Shown: positions 50,656 through 58,606 of the stretch, in pieces | Layout of the letters: every line of letters starts with the position of its first letter | Numbering within the stretch: position 1 is the stretch's first letter | Assembly: GCF_024181225.1 (NCBI RefSeq) | Contig: NZ_CP051198.1 | Coordinates: 868,001 to 932,000 of the forward strand | Origin: Treponema sp. OMZ 787 | GTDB taxonomy: Bacteria; Spirochaetota; Spirochaetia; Treponematales; Treponemataceae | Direction: 5' to 3' | DNA length: 64,000 bases | Made by a program: the position numbers and the translations under genes | The notes under the pieces: model-generated | Told to the model about the DNA's origin: nothing | Databases searched by the model: none | What the model saw: only the letters and a program-made list of their open reading frames with translations

Positions 50656-51432
50656 TTACAGTTTTTCTATTTCGGATTCGGAAAGACCTGTTATCTTCTT
50701 AATTAAAGATATATCCAGTTTTTCCATTTTCATAAGTCTAGCTGTTTCGCGTTTAGTGTTATAAGTCCCTTCCGAAAACCCCTTATCTCTGGCATCCATC
50801 TCAAATGTTGACATCAATCTATACTCTTGTCTGGCTTGTTCGTTATTTTTAATTGTTTGTATCATTTCTTCTATCCTCCTTGTAAATTCACTTTTTGCCT
50901 TACCTGTTTTAATATATTCTAAAAAATCCTTTAATTCTTCGTCCTGAGTGCCGCCAAAGGCCTCCGCATTTATTATAATCTTTTTAGTTCCGTCTTGTAA
51001 AGGGGTATTTTTGTCCTCTATACAAAGATTTTCAAAGGTGTAAACAGGCTTGTGTTTGCCCATAGCGTCAAAGGTGCAGATAAAAATTATAAAACTGTCG
51101 TTTAAAGCATTATAGGAATTGCCCTTATCCAAAAAAGAAATATCTAGGGCAGCTTGGTAAAACCGCATTCTTTTGGGGATATTCCTTTCATTGCTTACCT
51201 GCATTTCCACATCATAGAATTTACCGTTTTCAGCCTGCACAAGAACATCAAACCTTACCGACTTTGCTTGTTCGTAGGTGTTAATATTATGCTGCACCGA
51301 AACATACGCAATGTTACCTATTGTATCGTATAATATCATTTCAATTAATTTTTTACATAGTTTAGGATTTTGCATAACCTTACAAAACATAAAGTCATCT
51401 GTAAACGTTAAATCTTCAAATCTTTTTACCAT
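50656..51432 (-). CDS. Rpn-type PD-(D/E)XK nuclease / putative transposase, copy B
   Basis: A 258-residue Rpn-like protein. The N-terminus FEDLTFTDDFMFCKVMQNPKL and the nuclease core SVRFDVLVQAENGKFYDVEMQV (D...E-x-Q) identify the family whose many T. denticola members gave it the 'T. denticola putative transposase' label. The tail TGLSESEIEKL matches the C-terminal module in copies A and C. No transposon ends are seen around it, so it is better viewed as a nuclease than as part of a mobile element. Shine-Dalgarno aggag. Confidence 0.88.
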   Translation of the reverse strand: MVKRFEDLTFTDDFMFCKVMQNPKLCKKLIEMILYDTIGNIAYVSVQHNINTYEQAKSVRFDVLVQAENGKFYDVEMQVSNERNIPKRMRFYQAALDISFLDKGNSYNALNDSFIIFICTFDAMGKHKPVYTFENLCIEDKNTPLQDGTKKIIINAEAFGGTQDEELKDFLEYIKTGKAKSEFTRRIEEMIQTIKNNEQARQEYRLMSTFEMDARDKGFSEGTYNTKRETARLMKMEKLDISLIKKITGLSESEIEKL

Positions 51433-51573
51433 ATTTTTCTCCTATTTTTTTAGCTTCCCCTCTCATTATATTTATAGAAAATACTTGAAAAAAACAGTAA
51501 AGTTAGAAAAAGATTTTGTAATTGATATAATTTTAAGAAGTTTTTGTGCTTAAGATTAAAAAGGACTGAAGTC

Positions 51574-51659
51574 GTACATTTTATAATCGGACATGGATGT
51601 CCGTGGTTCCAAGCTTGGAGAGTTTTGCTGCAAGCAAAACTCTTAGATTAAAAATGTAC
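51574..51659. repeat. Nested palindrome cluster at the end of uvrC
   Basis: Outer arms gtacatttt/aaaatgtac (51574-51582, 51651-51659) enclose cggacat/atgtccg (51588-51594, 51597-51603), palindrome ccaagcttgg (51609-51618) and an 11-bp hairpin agagttttgct/agcaaaactct (51619-51629, 51633-51643, 3-nt loop). No T-tract follows on either strand, so a simple terminator is doubtful. Confidence 0.8.
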
Positions 51660-53552
51660 AGGATGTACATTTTTTACCGCTTCCAATACTTCTTCTGCCT
51701 GTTTTAAAGAAATCTTTACGGCTTCTGAAAGAGCTTGTGCTGTTACCGTTTTTAATGTTTCCATATTGCCGAAAGCTTTTAACAAAGCATGGGCTCTTTT
51801 TTTTCCGATGTTGGGGAGATTTTCAAATTCGGTTTTAAGTTTGTTTGCTCTGCGGAGCTTATTGTTTCTCGTGTTCGAAAAGCGGTGGGCCTCATCCCGG
51901 ATTCTTTGGAGAAGGCGGAGGGCATCGCTTCTTCTCGGGAGGATTAGGGGCTCTGAATTATGCGGAAAGTAAACTTCTTCGTTTTTTTCGGCGAGGCCGA
52001 CAACCGGAATATTAAGGTCCAGGGCTTTTATTATTTTGCTTGCAGCATTTACCTGTCCCAAGCCTCCGTCTATCAGGATTAGGTCGGGAAGGTCTGCTCC
52101 CTCGTTTACAAGGCGGGTGTATCGGCGGGCTATTACCTCCCTCATCGAAGCATAGTCATCGATTACGCCGTCGGTGTTTTTCAGCCTGAATATCCTGTAA
52201 TTCTTTTTATCGGGATTTCCTTCTTTAAAAGAAATAAGAGCCGCCGCAGTAAAGGTTCCGCCGAGGTGGGCAATGTCGAATCCCTCGATACGCTGGGGAA
52301 GGCAGGGGAGCTTAAGCCTCTTTTGTAAGTCTTCAACTGCTGCAAAATCTCCCTGTTCCCTTAGGCGGCGCAGGGCATCTTCCCTTGCGTTAAAGCGGGC
52401 CATCTTTAAGGCTGCCTTGTGGTGTTTAATTTCTGCCGGCGAAAAATCGAGCGGCTCTTCGGCTGTGTATTCGCTTGTTTTGTCTGCCGCTTCTTCGATT
52501 TCCTCTAAGGGAATAATGCTTATCCTTGTCTTTGCGTGAAGCTCCTCGTTGAGCCATTTTTCGATGAGGGCGTTTCCGTCGGCGGCTTGAGGAATAAAGA
52601 TTTTAGGCGGAACCTCGTTTGCCGAAACATAATAAGCCGATACAAACTCGGATAGTATTTCGCCTTCTTCTTTTAAGCTGTGCGAGCGGTAAAGGTCCCG
52701 CCCTACAAGGCGTCCGTTTCTCATCTTTAAAACCGCTATGCTGATCATGGTTCCTTCAAAGGCCCAGGCAATATAGTCGCGGCTTTCGGGATCCATGTCC
52801 TGAACTATGTTTTGCCCGCGGAGAGCATAGACTGCCTGTATTCCGTCACGGAGGCGGGCGGCCTTTTCAAACTCTTTTTTTTCTGCCGCCTCTTTCATCC
52901 TTTCTTTTAAGGCCTTAGAGACATCCTCTATTTCGCCTTCCAAAAGTAGGGTAATTTCTTCTATATCCTTACCGTATTCTTCTGCGCTTATCTTTCCGCA
53001 GCATGGAGCCTTGCATCTTCCGATATGAAAATAAAGGCAGGGCGTATCCCGCTTTTTTAACCGCTTGCATTGACGCAAGGTGTAATTATGCTTTATCAGG
53101 GTCAAGAACATATCGACTGCCGAAACATTGGGGAAGGGCCCGAAATATTTTGAGCCGTCATTTTTAATGTTCCGCGTGCGGTAAAGCTTCGGGAATTCTT
53201 CATTGGTTAATTTTAAGACGGGATAGGTTTTTCCGTCTTTTAAATTTATATTGTACCTCGGCTTGTGTTTTTTGATGAGGGTGTTTTCCAAAAGGAGGGC
53301 CTCGTACTCGTTATCGGTTTGAATGTACTCGATTGAATCGGCACGCGAAACAAGGATGCGGGTTTTAATATCCCTGTTCGATGTAAAATAAGAACTCAGG
53401 CGGTTTTTAAGCGATTTTGCCTTTCCGACATAGATGACCGTCCCGGCCTTATCCTTCCAAAGATAAACCCCGCTCGTTTTCGGAGCCGAGAGAGCAACCG
53501 CATGAAGTTTTTCGCGAACATTGGTTTTTTCTATAAATGAAGATTTTTCCAT
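51648..53552 (-). CDS. uvrC: Excinuclease ABC subunit C
   Basis: A 634-residue nucleotide-excision-repair endonuclease. It has an N-terminal GIY-YIG nuclease domain (SGVYLWKDKAGTVIYVGKAKSLKNR in outline), a cysteine-rich linker (CLYFHIGRCKAPC), the UVR helix pair around residue 210, the RNase H-like C-terminal nuclease (EGFDIAHLGG, LILIDGGLGQV) and tandem helix-hairpin-helix motifs (LPNIGKKRAHALL). The ATG at 53552 lies 1 nt after the stop of AAA paralogue 4 without a strong Shine-Dalgarno, suggesting coupled translation. A TTG five codons upstream is the alternative. The last codons overlap the palindrome cluster. Confidence 0.97.
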   Translation of the reverse strand: MEKSSFIEKTNVREKLHAVALSAPKTSGVYLWKDKAGTVIYVGKAKSLKNRLSSYFTSNRDIKTRILVSRADSIEYIQTDNEYEALLLENTLIKKHKPRYNINLKDGKTYPVLKLTNEEFPKLYRTRNIKNDGSKYFGPFPNVSAVDMFLTLIKHNYTLRQCKRLKKRDTPCLYFHIGRCKAPCCGKISAEEYGKDIEEITLLLEGEIEDVSKALKERMKEAAEKKEFEKAARLRDGIQAVYALRGQNIVQDMDPESRDYIAWAFEGTMISIAVLKMRNGRLVGRDLYRSHSLKEEGEILSEFVSAYYVSANEVPPKIFIPQAADGNALIEKWLNEELHAKTRISIIPLEEIEEAADKTSEYTAEEPLDFSPAEIKHHKAALKMARFNAREDALRRLREQGDFAAVEDLQKRLKLPCLPQRIEGFDIAHLGGTFTAAALISFKEGNPDKKNYRIFRLKNTDGVIDDYASMREVIARRYTRLVNEGADLPDLILIDGGLGQVNAASKIIKALDLNIPVVGLAEKNEEVYFPHNSEPLILPRRSDALRLLQRIRDEAHRFSNTRNNKLRRANKLKTEFENLPNIGKKRAHALLKAFGNMETLKTVTAQALSEAVKISLKQAEEVLEAVKNVHPVHF

Positions 53553-53553
53553 T

Positions 53554-55176
53554 TTATATTTTTTCAATGATCCACTCTTTGATGGTTTTTGAAGTTTGAT
53601 CGAAACTTATACCTATTGCAATGATTTTCTTATTCCCTGTATTGTACTGCGCTGTATATGCTTTTTCTTTGATTTGATTTAATGCCGTTTCGGCAGTTCC
53701 TGATCCGTCAATTTTAAATTCAAATACATAGACATTCTCTTCTGTAGTTACCACACAGTCAGCCCTGCCTGTTGAGCATTGAACTTCCGTTTCGACAAAT
53801 TGCCCCATCAACTTAAATAGAAGATAGACTGCCGTTTGGTAGTTTTGCTCCCTCAGTTTAATTTTTTCTTCGTTTAAACCCAAATTATCATATGGAATAC
53901 CCGATATTATCGCTTTTAGCCTTTGCATAAAAGATTCGGCATTTCCTTCCTCAATGTCTTTTGAAAATTCTTTAATCGAATATGCTGTTGTAGTTGAATC
54001 CAGACTTGAATAGGCCGGGAGGAGACTATTTAAGAAAGCATAGCGTACCTCATCATTAGGAAATCCCAATGTATAAAGTTTGTATTTTGTATTATAGCTT
54101 TTTATCGTTAAATATCCTGCCTGAAAAAGAATAGGAATCGGAGAAGCCGAATCAGCCCTATAATCCGTTAAACCAGCTTCATCAAGTTCTATCTTTCCGT
54201 CTAAATCCTGAATATTATATTGTGTTTTTTTTAGATAGTTTACCAAAAAAGTCGGAGTACCTGTTGCGAACCAATAATTTTTAAATTCACAAGAGTCGAA
54301 GGTGTTTAGAATACTAAACGGATTATATACCGGTTGTCCTCCGCTGCTAAAAAGATAACCGTCATAGCTGTTTTTTAGTTCTTTTAGTGTTTCAGTCATG
54401 CTCATATTGTTGACTTTTGCAAGCTTTTCAATTTCTACATTGAAAACGGTTTCCATCTCATTTTGTGTAATGCCGCAAATTTCGGCATAATCGTTCAGCA
54501 TGCTTATATCTTTTAGGTTATTTAAATCGCTGAAAATACTTACCTTGCTGAATTTTGTAACGCCTGTTAAAAAAGCAAATCTTATATACTGGTCGCAAGT
54601 CTTTATCGCCGAATAAAAGGCTTTGAGAATGTTGCGGTATTCTTCATTCAAGTTTTCGTTTACCTCCATGGTTTGTAAAAGAGGTTTGTCATACTCATCT
54701 ACAAGTATAACCACTTGTTTGCCTGTTTGCTTGTAAAGAGATAAAATTATCTGCATAAACCTGAGCTCAACATCGCCTGACGTTTTTTTAAGATTATAGG
54801 TTTCTTCTATCAAATCAAGATGCAAGTTTATAATACTTATAAGCGATTCGGTTTTTATATAATTTTTTGTGTTAAAATCAAAATAAAGAACAGGATATTT
54901 CTGCCAGCTTGCTTCGCCTGTTTTTAGGTTCCTTTCTTCTTCCGCTTTTTCGATATACAATCCTTTAAAAAGTTCTTTTTGTCCCAAAAAATAGGCCTTG
55001 AGCATAGAAAGAAAAAGACTTTTTCCAAAACGGCGGGGACGGCTTAAAAAGTAAACTCGATTTGAATGTACCAGCCGAAAAATAAATTGGGTTTTATCTA
55101 CATAGATAAATTTATCGTTCCGCATGACCTCAAAACTTTGAACACCTATGGGAAGTCTTCTGGACAAATCAAGCAT
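53554..55176 (-). CDS. AAA-ATPase-like / PD-(D/E)XK nuclease family protein (paralogue 4 of 4, divergent)
   Basis: A 540-residue family member, the least similar of the four. Landmarks persist: LPIGVQSFEVM, YVDKTQFIF, SRPRRFGKSLFLS, VVILVDEYDKPLLQ, TGVTKFSKVSIFSDLNNL, and a nuclease core GRADCVVTTEENVYVFEFK. Unlike the others it has an aggaggag Shine-Dalgarno 4 nt before its ATG, because it lies 15 nt downstream of selA inside that transcript. It separates selA from uvrC. Confidence 0.9.
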   Translation of the reverse strand: MLDLSRRLPIGVQSFEVMRNDKFIYVDKTQFIFRLVHSNRVYFLSRPRRFGKSLFLSMLKAYFLGQKELFKGLYIEKAEEERNLKTGEASWQKYPVLYFDFNTKNYIKTESLISIINLHLDLIEETYNLKKTSGDVELRFMQIILSLYKQTGKQVVILVDEYDKPLLQTMEVNENLNEEYRNILKAFYSAIKTCDQYIRFAFLTGVTKFSKVSIFSDLNNLKDISMLNDYAEICGITQNEMETVFNVEIEKLAKVNNMSMTETLKELKNSYDGYLFSSGGQPVYNPFSILNTFDSCEFKNYWFATGTPTFLVNYLKKTQYNIQDLDGKIELDEAGLTDYRADSASPIPILFQAGYLTIKSYNTKYKLYTLGFPNDEVRYAFLNSLLPAYSSLDSTTTAYSIKEFSKDIEEGNAESFMQRLKAIISGIPYDNLGLNEEKIKLREQNYQTAVYLLFKLMGQFVETEVQCSTGRADCVVTTEENVYVFEFKIDGSGTAETALNQIKEKAYTAQYNTGNKKIIAIGISFDQTSKTIKEWIIEKI

Positions 55177-55191
55177 AAGCTCCTCCTATAC

Positions 55192-56538
55192 TTACAAACA
55201 CTTGTTCAAAGATTCTATTACATATTCATCATCTTTTTCTTCGATGCTTGCAGGATGAATATAAAAAGAGTCTTCTTCGATAAAGCCTATTATAGGAATC
55301 GGCATTTCGCGCAAAAGTTTTTTTAGTTTTTCGCAAGGCGTTTTGGTATTTAGCTTTACTGCCCAAGAGCTGAATCCCGTGTCCGGAGTGCTGCCTCCTC
55401 CGAGGGAAAAGTTTTTTTGAACCAATTCGCCCGCTCCGCTTTTTATGCCGGCAATGATTTTTTCGGCACGCTTCTTTATTTTCTTTTGGTCTAAAAGGAT
55501 GGCTCTTTGAGCTGCCGACTCCCCACCGTTTAAATAGAGGATGAGGCTTTCCTGCATTAGGCTTGCGACAGCCCGTCCTACGCGGTAGGTGCGCATGAGC
55601 TGATTTTTAGCTACGGTTTGAACGAGCTCTTTTTTTCCTACAATCCAGCCTGCCTGGGGGCCTCCCAAAATCTTGTCTCCCGAAAAGCAAACAAGGTCTG
55701 CTCCTTCTTTTATGATAGAAGAAACTGTCGGCTCTTCGGGAACATTTAAGGCAAGGTTTCCGGAGCCCTGATCCACTGCAAGGATTATATTTTGCGGAAG
55801 AATGTTTTTGATTTCGGAAACGGAGGGCTGTTCGGTAAAGCCGCGTATCTTGTAGTTTGAGGTGTGAACCCAGAGTACCATGGCCGTGTTTTCGTTTATT
55901 GCTTTTTGAATGTCTTTAAGGCTTGTGATATTTGTTGTCCCGACCTCGACGAGTTTACAGCCTGCCATCTCTAAGATTTCAGGAATGCGGAAGCCGCCGC
56001 CTATTTGAACCTGCTGGCCGCGGGAAACTATAACTTCCTTTCCGCCGGCGAGGGCTTTCAACATTAAAAAAACCGCCGCCGCATTGTTGTTCAATATGAG
56101 GGCATCCTCGGCTCCGGTCAAAAGGCTCATGCAGCTGTTTAAAAACTCGAACCTCTTTCCGCGGTTGCCGTCGCGTAAATCCATTTCAATAGAAGAATAA
56201 CCCGAGGCGGTTTCCTTTGCCCTTTCCCAAACTGTTTGAGGGAGGGGGGAGCGGCCGAGGTTTGTATGCAGGATGATTCCCGTTGCGTTTATGACGGGTG
56301 TGATTTTTGTGCGGATTATGGGCCTGCACAGCTTGTTTATCTCCTCGGCACAAGCCTCAAGTGAAGGCACCTCGCCTCCGGCCCTTGCCTTTTTGCGTAT
56401 GTTTTCCAAATATTCTGAGGCCGTTTTTACGACAAAGGGCCTTCCGATAAGAGCTGCCGTGTTTTTTAATATATCTTCATTTAAAAGTTTTTCGACTTGC
56501 GGAATCCTTGCAAGCGGATTTGAATTTTCTTTTGCCAT
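55192..56538 (-). CDS. selA: L-seryl-tRNA(Sec) selenium transferase
   Basis: A 448-residue pyridoxal-phosphate enzyme that converts Ser-tRNA(Sec) to Sec-tRNA(Sec) using selenophosphate. The PLP lysine lies in CFSGDKILGGPQAGWIVG, and INATGIILHTNLGRSPLP is the usual N-terminal core motif. Its presence implies selenoproteins; oral treponemes are known for selenium-dependent glycine reductase. The partner selB, often adjacent, is not here; AAA paralogue 4 occupies the next position. The -10 ends 6 nt before the ATG with no Shine-Dalgarno. Confidence 0.96.
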   Translation of the reverse strand: MAKENSNPLARIPQVEKLLNEDILKNTAALIGRPFVVKTASEYLENIRKKARAGGEVPSLEACAEEINKLCRPIIRTKITPVINATGIILHTNLGRSPLPQTVWERAKETASGYSSIEMDLRDGNRGKRFEFLNSCMSLLTGAEDALILNNNAAAVFLMLKALAGGKEVIVSRGQQVQIGGGFRIPEILEMAGCKLVEVGTTNITSLKDIQKAINENTAMVLWVHTSNYKIRGFTEQPSVSEIKNILPQNIILAVDQGSGNLALNVPEEPTVSSIIKEGADLVCFSGDKILGGPQAGWIVGKKELVQTVAKNQLMRTYRVGRAVASLMQESLILYLNGGESAAQRAILLDQKKIKKRAEKIIAGIKSGAGELVQKNFSLGGGSTPDTGFSSWAVKLNTKTPCEKLKKLLREMPIPIIGFIEEDSFYIHPASIEEKDDEYVIESLNKCL

Positions 56539-56544
56539 GGGTGA

Positions 56545-56573
56545 AGTATAGAATAGAAAGCCTCTCTTGTCAA
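56545..56573 (-). promoter_or_regulatory. Promoter placing transcription start at the selA ATG
   Basis: On the minus strand, perfect TTGACA (56573-56568), a 17-nt spacer, TATACT (56550-56545), then 6 nt to the ATG at 56538. Same geometry as the AAA paralogues. Confidence 0.8.
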
Positions 56574-56605
56574 GGAAGGGGGCGCCTTTTCAAAAAGGCT
56601 GATTC

Positions 56606-57443
56606 TTATAATGCTTTTACTTCTTCAATGCTTAAACCTGTAGCTTGGGCAATATTTTCGATAGAAAAATTCATTGCAAGCAAATTTTTTGCCGTTTCAA
56701 GAGCTTTTTGGTACACTCCTTGCTCAAGACCTTCTTGATAGCCCGCATGCTTCCAAGAAGCTTTGTCATGTTCGTATTTCATTCGGTTTTCATAAAGCCA
56801 TCTTTCTTTCGGATTCATTTCCATTAGTTCTATTGTTGCATTTGCCTTTCTCATCATAGCTGATTCTTGGGCTAACATGATACGTACCTCCCTATCATCG
56901 GTTTCGATAAACTTCAACCAATTATAAAGTTTCTTTTTCTTTTCATCGGTTTCTTTATTTTCTTCTTGCTCTTTAACCTTGGCTAAATTTAAAAAGTGGA
57001 TTTCAAGCTCATCGGAAAGTCTATCATTTAAGTGTTTCTCTACCACATTGTATTCGCTGTGAATAAGATTGTTTAAATCAAAGCCTTCACCCACTATGTT
57101 TATTGTAAATCATTAGGGGAGGAAAGACAACCCGGCAGAACAGGTTTTCTTTCCTCCCCTATAACCCCTCCTATCTTTTCCGTCTGCCAAAGGGAGTTCC
57201 CTTTGGAAACCCCTTCTTATTTTTGATATATAAAAGTATATATCCTTTGATATAATAACATTTGATTAAAAATTTTTCAATATTTAATAATGCTTACAGA
57301 AGTTCCAAGCCGGCGATGGTCACAGGCTGAATGTCTAAAATACATTCCAGTAAGTCCTGTAGCACATCCTTGTTTTCCTCCACTCCGAAGACTCTTTTAA
57401 ATGCGTAGTCGTTACGGAGGGTGATTTTAAATAATTGTCTCAT
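56606..57443 (-). pseudogene. Rpn-type nuclease gene, copy C, broken: core replaced by a palindrome-rich segment
   Basis: Two pieces of one gene. The N-terminal piece (57443-57294, 49 codons, Shine-Dalgarno aaggag) encodes MRQLFKITLRNDYAFKRVFG... and ends in TAA after GLELL. The C-terminal piece is open from 57109 to 56606. Its first possible start is GTG at 57094, giving 162 residues beginning VGEGFDLNNLIHSEYNV and ending in the shared TGLSIEEVKAL module. By comparison with intact Rpn relatives, roughly 70 codons including the nuclease core are missing. They are replaced by about 185 bp that contain two inverted repeats. The C-terminal piece may still be expressed. Confidence 0.85.
57110..57293. 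repeat. Palindrome-rich segment inside rpn copy C
   Basis: Contains aggggaggaaaga/tctttcctcccct (57115-57127 and 57148-57160) and ccaaaggga/tccctttgg (57187-57195 and 57198-57206), then an AT-rich tail. No coding capacity; origin unknown. Confidence 0.75.
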
Positions 57444-57604
57444 TATAAACTCCTTAAAAAAATTTCCCCTTTCATAATTATTATAAGGATAGTTTTAAAT
57501 GGATAGTAAAATTTGAAAATAAATTAGGAAATGGTGTATACTTAATTTGTATTAACTGATTTTAAAAGGGTACAGCTTTTATTGTCGCAGCTCTCACCAT
57601 GCTG

Positions 57605-57633
57605 TTGAAACAATCAAAAAAATCCTATATAAT
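57605..57633 (+). promoter_or_regulatory. Promoter of arcC and the MATE gene
   Basis: TTGAAA (57605-57610), a 17-nt spacer and perfect TATAAT (57628-57633), 43 nt before the ATG. The rest of 57444-57604 shows no gene. Confidence 0.75.
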
Positions 57634-57676
57634 CGGCGGATTGAAGGAAATAATTCTATTTTAAGGAGAGAATTCT

Positions 57677-58606
57677 ATGCCGAAAAAGATTGTTATTGCC
57701 TTGGGCGGCAATGCATTGGGAAATAATTTGGAAGAACAAAGAAAGGCCGTTAAGATTACGGCAAAGGCCATTGCCGACTTGGCTGAAGAAGGTCATCAGG
57801 TTATCGTTTCTCACGGAAACGGGCCTCAGGTCGGAATGATTCATTTGGCTATGTCCGAATACCACAAAATCGATCCTAAAACTTCGGAACCGGAACTTGC
57901 TGTTTCCGTTGCCATGAGCCAAGGCTATATCGGGAACGATTTGGAAGCCGCTTTAAGAGAAGAGCTTTTAAACCGCGGCATCAATAAGCCTGTTGCGACC
58001 CTAATAACTCAGGTTCTTGTAGATCCTTCAGACCCTGCCTTTTCAAAGCCGACAAAGCCCATAGGCAGTTTTATGACCAAAGAAGAAGCCGATGTTTTAA
58101 TCGCTAAGGGCGAAAATGTGGTAGAAGACGCAGGCCGAGGTTACAGGCGCGTTGTGGCTTCTCCCAAGCCTGTAGATATTGCAGAAATCGAAAGCATCAG
58201 GGCTCTTTGCGATGCAGGCCAGATTGTTATTACCTGCGGAGGCGGAGGTATTCCTGTAGTAAAAAAAGGAAATGCTCTTTGCGGAGTTCCTGCCGTTATC
58301 GACAAGGACTTTGCAAGTGCTAAGCTTGCCCAGCTTTTAAATGCCGACTGCCTTATCATTTTGACCGCTGTAGAAAAGGTTGCAATCAACTTTAACAAGC
58401 CCGATCAAAAATGGCTTTCAGAAATTTCGGTTGAAGAAGCAAAAAAATACATCGAAGAAGGACACTTTGCCCCCGGTTCCATGCTACCTAAGGTTCAGGC
58501 CGCCATTCAATTTGCCGAATCGAACAAAAAAGGCTATGCCCTTATTACCCTCTTGGAAAAAGCAAAGGATGCAATCGACGGTAAATCCGGAACGATAATC
58601 AAATAG
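57677..58606 (+). CDS. arcC: Carbamate kinase
   Basis: A 309-residue kinase that makes ATP from carbamoyl phosphate and ADP, the last step of the arginine deiminase pathway. It starts KKIVIALGGNALGNN and shows VSHGNGPQVGM, the MSQGYIGNDL loop, VITCGGGGIPVV and IDKDFASAKLA, all diagnostic. No other arc genes are adjacent. Strong Shine-Dalgarno aaggagag. The MATE gene overlaps its stop codon. Confidence 0.97.
   Translation: MPKKIVIALGGNALGNNLEEQRKAVKITAKAIADLAEEGHQVIVSHGNGPQVGMIHLAMSEYHKIDPKTSEPELAVSVAMSQGYIGNDLEAALREELLNRGINKPVATLITQVLVDPSDPAFSKPTKPIGSFMTKEEADVLIAKGENVVEDAGRGYRRVVASPKPVDIAEIESIRALCDAGQIVITCGGGGIPVVKKGNALCGVPAVIDKDFASAKLAQLLNADCLIILTAVEKVAINFNKPDQKWLSEISVEEAKKYIEEGHFAPGSMLPKVQAAIQFAESNKKGYALITLLEKAKDAIDGKSGTIIK

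Noticed and set aside
50656-51432. Calling Rpn copy B a transposon
   Set aside because: No terminal inverted repeats or target duplication flank it; the 'transposase' label is historical for this nuclease family.
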